NCBI GenBank assembly: GCA_009760855.2
Contig: WPIO01000086.1
Coordinates: 1,353,001-1,413,000, forward strand
Source of the DNA: Cristatella mucedo
Taxonomy: Eukaryota; Bryozoa; Phylactolaemata; Cristatellidae
DNA length: 60,000 nt
Direction of reading: 5' to 3'
Made by a program: the position numbers and the translations under genes. Each line of letters starts with the position of its first letter. Within the stretch, counting starts at the first letter, position 1. A model generated the notes under the pieces. The model saw only the letters and a list, made by a program, of their open reading frames with translations. It ran no database searches and was not told the DNA's origin. Positions 54,346-60,000 of this stretch are shown here, one piece after another.

Positions 54346-55678
54346 AAATTCAGTGACATGTAATTTAATGCAAATAAATGAAATAAATAAATAAAATTTC
54401 ACATGTACCACATTTCAGCTAATGTGCATGGGGCCGTGGAACTTACAAAGGTAACAATGTATAGCCCATATTACAATTTTCCTGTGGTGGGCAATCCTTA
54501 AATAAACACCAAATAGCCATTGTCTTTTCTGCAAGAAAAATGCTAAATCAGCCATTCTTGCCTTCTGTACTTAATGCCACTACATAACCTCCTCTATGAC
54601 CAAATGCAACAAAACTTTCGATATCAACTGGGAATTTTAAAAACTATAATTTGTATGATCAACTGATTATTAAATACAAATGAAGTTCACAATTATTACG
54701 ATTCTGAATCCCTGAAGACAGGTTCGGAAACAATCACTTCAATTCGTTGATAGCAGCAAGCACTGACAAAGAAAAATTCTGACATCTTGCACTAAAGAAG
54801 ACAGCTGAGTCGAACTCATCAAGGGTTGGGTGCATTAGCAGCCACAACAACATAAGATTGGTATGAGTAATCACTGAAACCGTTTAAACAAGCTTGTAGA
54901 CTCAAGAGATCTGACCATCAAAAGAGAATTAATAGACTGGATGCATTGTACTTCATCAACCATAACTATTGGCTAAATTTCAACCTTAAGTACACGCCCA
55001 TTCCTTCCCCAGACAAAACAATAATCAGACTGCTAGTTAGTTCTAACGAATGATAACTGCTAGTAATGCTAACCACTACCTGAGCCATCTTCCCGCTCAA
55101 GATACTAACAAGTCCTCCTTACTAACGCCTGCCCAGAAACCACCCTAACCTACAATTTATCACGGAAAGTCGGCCACTGAGGAACAGATAGAGATGAAAT
55201 TGCACAAACACAAGTTGTACTACGGTTGTTATTCGACTACATGCCATCAGATTGAAGGACAGTTCAAAGATTGATGGCATACCTAAGATAACTGGAAGGG
55301 GTGACATAACACGGCCACCAATAATTAGAAAGCCATATGCCACTCCCAATATTCGAACCACAAGCATGCTGCCAAGCTAGGACACTGATATGCACTAGTA
55401 CAACATTTACCAAGTTGGGGGTGCGTGCACAAGTAAAGGTGCAATAACGAAAGCAGCTACAGAAGAATAAACACGACGCCTTCATTCATAGGTTACGAGG
55501 TCGGCAATGCTAAAGCTTTGCTAGCCAGCACACTTACCGATTGCTTGATTCCAAATACTGTAAGCCGATTGCTGTCTGTACTATAAGGTTGCCGCCTCAT
55601 GTCTGGCGCTGCTTCTGCATGAAGCTCTCGACTTCATCAATGAACTATCGCCTCCTGGATCGGCCATCGCCGGATCTA
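54346..55678. other. Unassigned AT-rich stretch
   Basis: No gene or repeat recognised. Overlapping minus-strand frames of 73-81 codons at 55.1-55.5 kb have no domain. Confidence 0.4.
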
Positions 55679-56578
55679 CTTCGGTATTCGTGAGTACGAA
55701 TACATCCTGTATCCTTTTGCAGTTTATTTTAGTTAGGGCTCCATAGATAGTCGTTCCCAATAGTTAGAACTTCCGCCCGTGCCCCATCGCCTAGGCAGGG
55801 CGGGCGTGCATTTTTCTCCAAAAACGAGACAAAATCGTCGTCTAAAAACTCTATAGTTTGCCATCGGCCTTACAGGAAAGTGTCCTCTATCGCTAAAAAC
55901 TACAGAGCGCCTTTCTGTACCACTCTTTCCGTCGCCGTGTGCCCGAACGCGAATTTAATTTTAACCCGGCGCGGTCCCGCAGAGACAGCCGCACACCATC
56001 TTGGTTTCGGAATCGAGCCGCATCTCGCTCAAATCCCACCATCCAGCATCGAGGACCGATAGAGTGCACCTAAATAGAGTGGGGGCATCCCCCCAAACCA
56101 TTCTTTTTCGTTGCTTTTGGGCGAATGCGCAGCAGTTAGCAAAAACGTGCTCGCAGCCTCGCCGGGGTCGGAGGCTGCCATAAGCGCATCTTCAGGCCAG
56201 CCTGCTGAGGACCTCGCTTGTACACGCAGTAAATTACTGCCCCAGCGAAATAGTTTGCATGCCCTAGCCTCCCTAGGACACAAATAAAAGGCTGAGAACA
56301 CCCGATAAGGCAAGCTAGAGAAGGGAAACCCCGGCCGGTAGAGCTGGTAGGCTGTGGCTTCCCCCTCCGAGCCAGTCATATTCCGGTCGCGGATCCTTCC
56401 GCTCAGAGAGCTCGTCCTGCTTGCCCAGTGTCAGTAAAAGTAGAAAAGGCTTTTATATTGACCCTTTTTTGCCACTTTAGCCCTCTCCGGCAGAGCTTTA
56501 CTTAGCCTCTCCTCCGGCTGTTGATAGCAACAGCTGAGGGCCCCCATAGATAGTAGGGGACAAATTTTGATTTTGGCC
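55679..56578 (+). mobile_element. 5'-UTR fragment of a Utopia-like LINE
   Basis: Carries the word 'ttcggtattcgtgagta' plus 'tttagttagggctcc' (55679-55748), a CCGCCCG...cctaggcaggg...CGGGCG stem-like block (about 55783-55807), and at 56320-56575 the block conserved in copy B's 5' UTR. No ORF1 follows; the sequence passes into another 5' UTR at about 56700. Probably the remains of one copy directly upstream of copy C, or a duplicated 5' UTR. Confidence 0.6.
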
Positions 56579-56689
56579 ATCTTGAAGGATTTGAAACGTC
56601 GGCAGGTTCATGTCTTCGCATCGTCGCTGTCGTCGACTCCGGCTTGCCATCGGGACATCCTGACTTGCAGTTAATTTTCGGAGTTATTA

Positions 56690-57704
56690 ATCGTCATCCA
56701 TTCTTTATTCTTCGGTATTCGTGAGTATAAACCTTGTTTGTGCATAATAGTGTATTTAGTTTTTAGTTAGGGCCCCTAGTTAAGGTTATTTTTGTGTTTG
56801 ACGGGCCCCGGCCTTAGGCCGCTCTGTAGGCAGGACCGGAAGTAGCCGCCGGCTCGGAGGAATTCCCTCAGTATAACCATAGTCGTTTCTTGTTTGTACT
56901 TCCAATTAATACTATTAGACTCCTCTTGTCATTGTGTATCCTTATAAGTAAGTTTTGTTTGGTTGTGTTATCGGGTTCGCGTATTTTACGCGTTCCTGTG
57001 GGGTTCCTGCGTTCCTGTGGGGTTCCTTTGTCCCGCACGGCGGTTTTCAGTCATTATTCCAGTATCCGGGGCTTGTTAGTACTTGACTTAGGGCTAGCTT
57101 ATAGAATCATTTATAGATTGTGAACATTGTGTTATTGGGGTGTGTTCGCCCTCGGGTTTTTGCTTTCTGCCGCCGCGAGGTCGCGTCTTTGGCCCGCGGT
57201 CGCACCGGCTGGTGACTCAGCCGACACTGCCAAATCCGAGCCCTATCGGCCAGCTTTACTCGCTCAGCCTGTATTTGTTTTGATTTTCTGTCGTATTTGG
57301 GATAGTTGCAAGCAGGCAGGCCCCCGGGATTTGCCTTTTCTTGACGCTCGGCCGTCTTCCTTTGTTGTACCCGGGGTCTTCCCCTAGGGTTCCGCCGGAA
57401 GTTATCCCTCCCGGACCAGGAATCCCCGGCTTCTGAGTAAATATTGGCGCGAACACGCTGGAGAGTGTAGGGCCGCAGGACTCCCCGGATCTCGGCCCAT
57501 CTCACAGCACCGGTCCTGGCAGGTCCGTATTCGGGTTTACAACAATATAGACCCGCTCCTGGTTCCGGCGGTAGCCCCGCCCACTGGGTTCTCTGGGGCT
57601 GGCCGGCATACCAAGGTTCCTAAGGGGTTCCACGAGGACTAGGAACTGGTGGGCCCTTTCACCACAGTTAGTATAGGTCCAGGGGGACTTGTACCCCCCA
57701 GATA
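56690..57704 (+). promoter_or_regulatory. 5' UTR of Utopia-like copy C
   Basis: Begins with the same 'ttcggtattcgtgagta' word (56710), then at 56803-56870 the block shared with copy B just after its U2 junction (ccggccttaggccg... ggaggaattcc). A 'tagccccgcccactggg' repeat unit lies at 57568. There is no U2 sequence upstream, unlike copies A and B. Two near-identical 'gcgttcctgtggggttcct' units are adjacent at about 56990-57030. Confidence 0.55.
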
Positions 57705-59100
57705 ATGTCTGGGGGACAAGCCCTGCTGCCCTTGGAGGCCCCCATGGCTCCTCCAGATGCAGCCCTGCCCAAGCCGCCGGCTGCCACCCTGGTATAGGGC
57801 TCTCAAGCCCAGTGCGCTCCTACGCGGGTATGGTAGGCTCGCAGCCCCAGCAACAGGGGTTTGTGCCGATGGTGGTCCCGAGAACCAGTGGTAACCCACT
57901 GGTTGTGATTGTGCCCGCTTCGGCTCCTGGTGTGAGGGGCTATGACGGGTCTAATTGGGACGAGGTGCTCCGCTGTGGACCGGGCAGACGCCCCCTGGAC
58001 GGGGTCGGGTATGTCTTCCCGAATGACAACCTGAAGCAGGTGGAGCTGGGCTTCTTCACCGAGGCGGTGGCGAAAGCGGGTGCGGTTGTCCTTAAACGGA
58101 TGTACCCGGGGGCTCGCCACCAGGCTGACCGCTCGGTGGTGGTGACATTAGTGGGGGTTCACCCGGATGTACCGGTGGAAACGGTGGAGGCAGCCCTGGC
58201 CCCATACGGTGAGGTTGGTGCCCAGAGAAGGGGGGTGGTTGCGGGCACGAGAGTCCTCAACGGCATTAGGCAGGTTATCCTTAACCTGTCCAAGCCGCTC
58301 CCGGCCACCTTCCTCTTCCCGCTGTGCGACACCCCAGCCAAGGTTAGGTACCCGGGGATGCCAGCCCTGTGCAAGGTGTGCCATACTGGCGGGCATAAGG
58401 CAGGTACCTGCCCTGAAAGGAAGTGCCACACTTCTGGCGAGAAGGGCCACCTAGCGGCAGACTGTCCCAACGTCCGCTGCTTTAGGTGCCAGAAGGTAGG
58501 CCACATGGTTAGGGCCTGCCCCCTGAAGCTAAAATGTGGGGGGTGCGGCAGTGAGGGCCATGTCCGCAAGGACTGCCCGAAGGCCAAGCCCCAGCGTAGG
58601 CCCCCACCCTTGGAAGAGTGGGAGTCGGAGGTGGGGGAGGCAGAGCTGTGTGCCATGGCAGCCCGAGTGGAGCAGGCGCTGGAAGCGGAGTCTGCTCCGA
58701 GGAGCCGGCTGGTCCGTCAGGGCTAGTCCTCTGCGCATCTCCACTGGCCGACGGCAGTGAGTGTGAGGGGGAGCTGGACTCCAGCTTGGAGGTGGGGGCG
58801 TCAGTTAGCCAGGAGGACTCACTGGTCGTCGACGTAGAGGAGGAATCGGGGGAGGAGAACACCATCCTCTCCACCCCGAAGAGCTCGAGGGTGCTCTTAC
58901 CTGCACCCGTCACGGTTCTGGCGGGCAAGGTGATAGCGTCCTCCCCACGGAGGTCCTCCAGGAGGGCACCGGCAGTGTCAGAGGGCGAGGCCAGTGATGG
59001 ATCCTCGGCCGCTGGTCGCAGTGACAGCTCCCTCTCCCTCTTTAAGCCCAGAACGGGCGGAAACGGGAAAGGGAAGGCGGGGAAACAACCCTGCGCTTAG
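57705..59100 (+). pseudogene. Utopia-like ORF1 of copy C (frameshifted)
   Basis: The main frame runs 57689-58726 from a non-ATG codon; the first in-frame ATG is 57830 (MVGSQPQQQG). An ATG at 57705 in another frame (MSGGQALLPLEAP) is a plausible original start. RRM-like region: VELGFFTEAVAKAGAVVLKR, HQADRSVVVTLVGVHPDVPV, AALAPYGEV. Zinc knuckles: CKVCHTGGHKAGTC, CHTSGEKGHLAADC (second Cys replaced by Ser), CFRCQKVGHMVRAC, CGGCGSEGHVRKDC. Near 58710 a frameshift moves the acidic/Ser tail (VEEESGEENTILSTPKS, SLFKPRTGGNGKGKAGK) to the frame ending TAG at 59098-59100. Confidence 0.8.
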
Positions 59101-59102
59101 AT

Positions 59103-60000
59103 ATGTCAGGAGCTAGCTCGGTCGACCTAGACCCGGAGGAGATCCTCGACCCCCTCCCCACGTTGGAGCGCGACGAGACGGCCGCCTTTGTCTCGACATG
59201 GCGGGACCGGATCTCGGCCCGGGAGGACTCCTCCGACTGGCCTGGCTTCTGTGAAGAGGTCCAGGTCATGTCCGTGGCCTGGCTCGCTCTGGGTCGGTAG
59301 CAGGTAAAGCTGCGTCTGGCCCTGAGCAAGTCCTGCGCCGGGGAAAAGGAGGGGCCGGCGGATCACCGTCAGGAGACGCAGCACGAACCCTCGGGTTCGG
59401 GCTGGTGCCCGCAACGCGCCGCCCAGCTGCAGCGCCTGTACAGGCGCAACCGCACCAGGGCCGTCAGGTCGGTCTTACAACCGGCCCCGACGGTCTTTGC
59501 GGGCTGCCCGGAGGCCTGCCGGTCCTTCTGGGAGGCAGAGGCCGCACCCAGGCCGCTCGACACGACGGCGCTACGCGCCTGCCTGGAGAGCGTTATGGAA
59601 GCGAGGCCGCAGCCACAGGGCAGGAGCCTTACCGCGCCCCTCTGCAGGGAGGTGCTGACGAGGCTGCGGAAGGCGAGCCACACGTCACCGGGGGCAGACA
59701 GGCTGGAATACCACCACCTCGAGGCGGTAGATGCCAGATGCTACCTGGTGACGGAGGTCCTGAACGCCTGCCTGTCCTTTGGGTACATCCCCCCTGCGTG
59801 GAAAGGGGGCCACACGGTCCTCATCCACAAAAGAGGGGACCCCAAGGAGCCGGGCAACTTCAGACCCATCTCGCTGCTGCCCACCCTATACAAGCTGCTC
59901 TCGGGCTGCTTGGCGGCGCGTTTGTCTGCGTACCTGCATGCTCTTCTGTCTCCGCAGCGATGGGCTTTCTACCATGCGAAGGATGCCTAGAGCAGACCTT
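59103..60000 (+). pseudogene. Utopia-like ORF2 of copy C, N-terminal part, runs off the window
   Basis: ATG 59103 lies 2 nt after the ORF1 stop. The N-terminus reads SSVDLDPEEILDPLPTLERD, FVSTWRDRISAREDSSDWPG. An in-frame TAG interrupts at 59298-59300, then the same frame continues: AAQLQRLYRRNRTRAVRSVL, RKASHTSPGADRLEYHHLEA (RT start), PPAWKGGHTVLIHKRGDPKE, GNFRPISLLPTLYKLLSGCL AARL. A one-base shift near 59957 then breaks the frame before GFLP.EGCLEQ. The window ends inside RT. RT motifs 0-2 are better preserved here than in copy B. Confidence 0.82.

Noticed and set aside
1-60000. CRISPR arrays, prokaryotic operons, Shine-Dalgarno sites
   Set aside because: The only short tandem arrays are microsatellites and 21-27-bp local repeats without spacers, and the content is eukaryotic.

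Overview
This is animal-type nuclear DNA, most likely from an invertebrate. There is no prokaryotic gene layout. What is present are APE-type LINEs of the L2/CR1 kind, a tRNA-derived SINE, solo LTRs, a Mutator-like DNA transposon, spliced-looking gene remnants and pieces of U2 snRNA genes. I cannot name the species. Nearly all of the window is mobile-element DNA in various states of decay, and I see no intact host protein gene.

Positions 1-44 kb are moderately AT-rich. At least 18 pieces of one L2-like LINE (here L2-A) lie on both strands. L2-A ends in a conserved hairpin followed by (ATT)n. A second LINE (here LINE-B) ends in (TTACA)n, and its copies nest with L2-A. Other occupants are a tRNA-derived SINE (partly dimeric), two solo LTRs of one family, a Ty3/gypsy-like RT scrap, a Tc1/mariner-like HTH scrap, and a dead Mutator-like element (41.8-44.1 kb) whose termini carry inverted subrepeats. 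Two remnants look like host genes: Rad18/UBZ-type zinc-finger exons (8.35-9.27 kb), and a two-unit polyubiquitin pseudogene on the minus strand (34.7-30.4 kb). The pseudogene keeps a heat-shock/TATA promoter. Its first unit is interrupted at Gly35 by intron-like DNA containing an L2-A scrap. Its second unit is split by a 3.1-kb, nearly complete L2-A copy flanked by a 6-bp target duplication.

Positions 44.6-60 kb are GC-rich and form a cluster of restriction-like-endonuclease LINEs of the Utopia/NeSL/R2 type. Two copies sit in U2 snRNA gene sequence. Copy A (44684-47083) follows U2 nt 1-29. Copy B (47423-51764) is flanked by U2 nt 1-38 on its 5' side and by sequence resuming at U2 nt 39 on its 3' side, so its target site can be read to the base. 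A 27-bp piece of the target is tandemly repeated at B's 5' junction. Copy C (about 56.69 kb to the window end) and a 5'-UTR fragment (about 55.68-56.58 kb) show no flanking U2. The copies complement each other: B and C give ORF1 (four CCHC knuckles), the ORF1/ORF2 junction and the RT; A gives the RT end, the CCHC finger, the PD-(D/E)XK-like nuclease and a long C-terminal extension. All are broken. A divergent ORF1 of the same type lies at 19.38-20.34 kb.

U2 coordinates are counted against the conserved U2 5' end as I remember it; no alignment was run.
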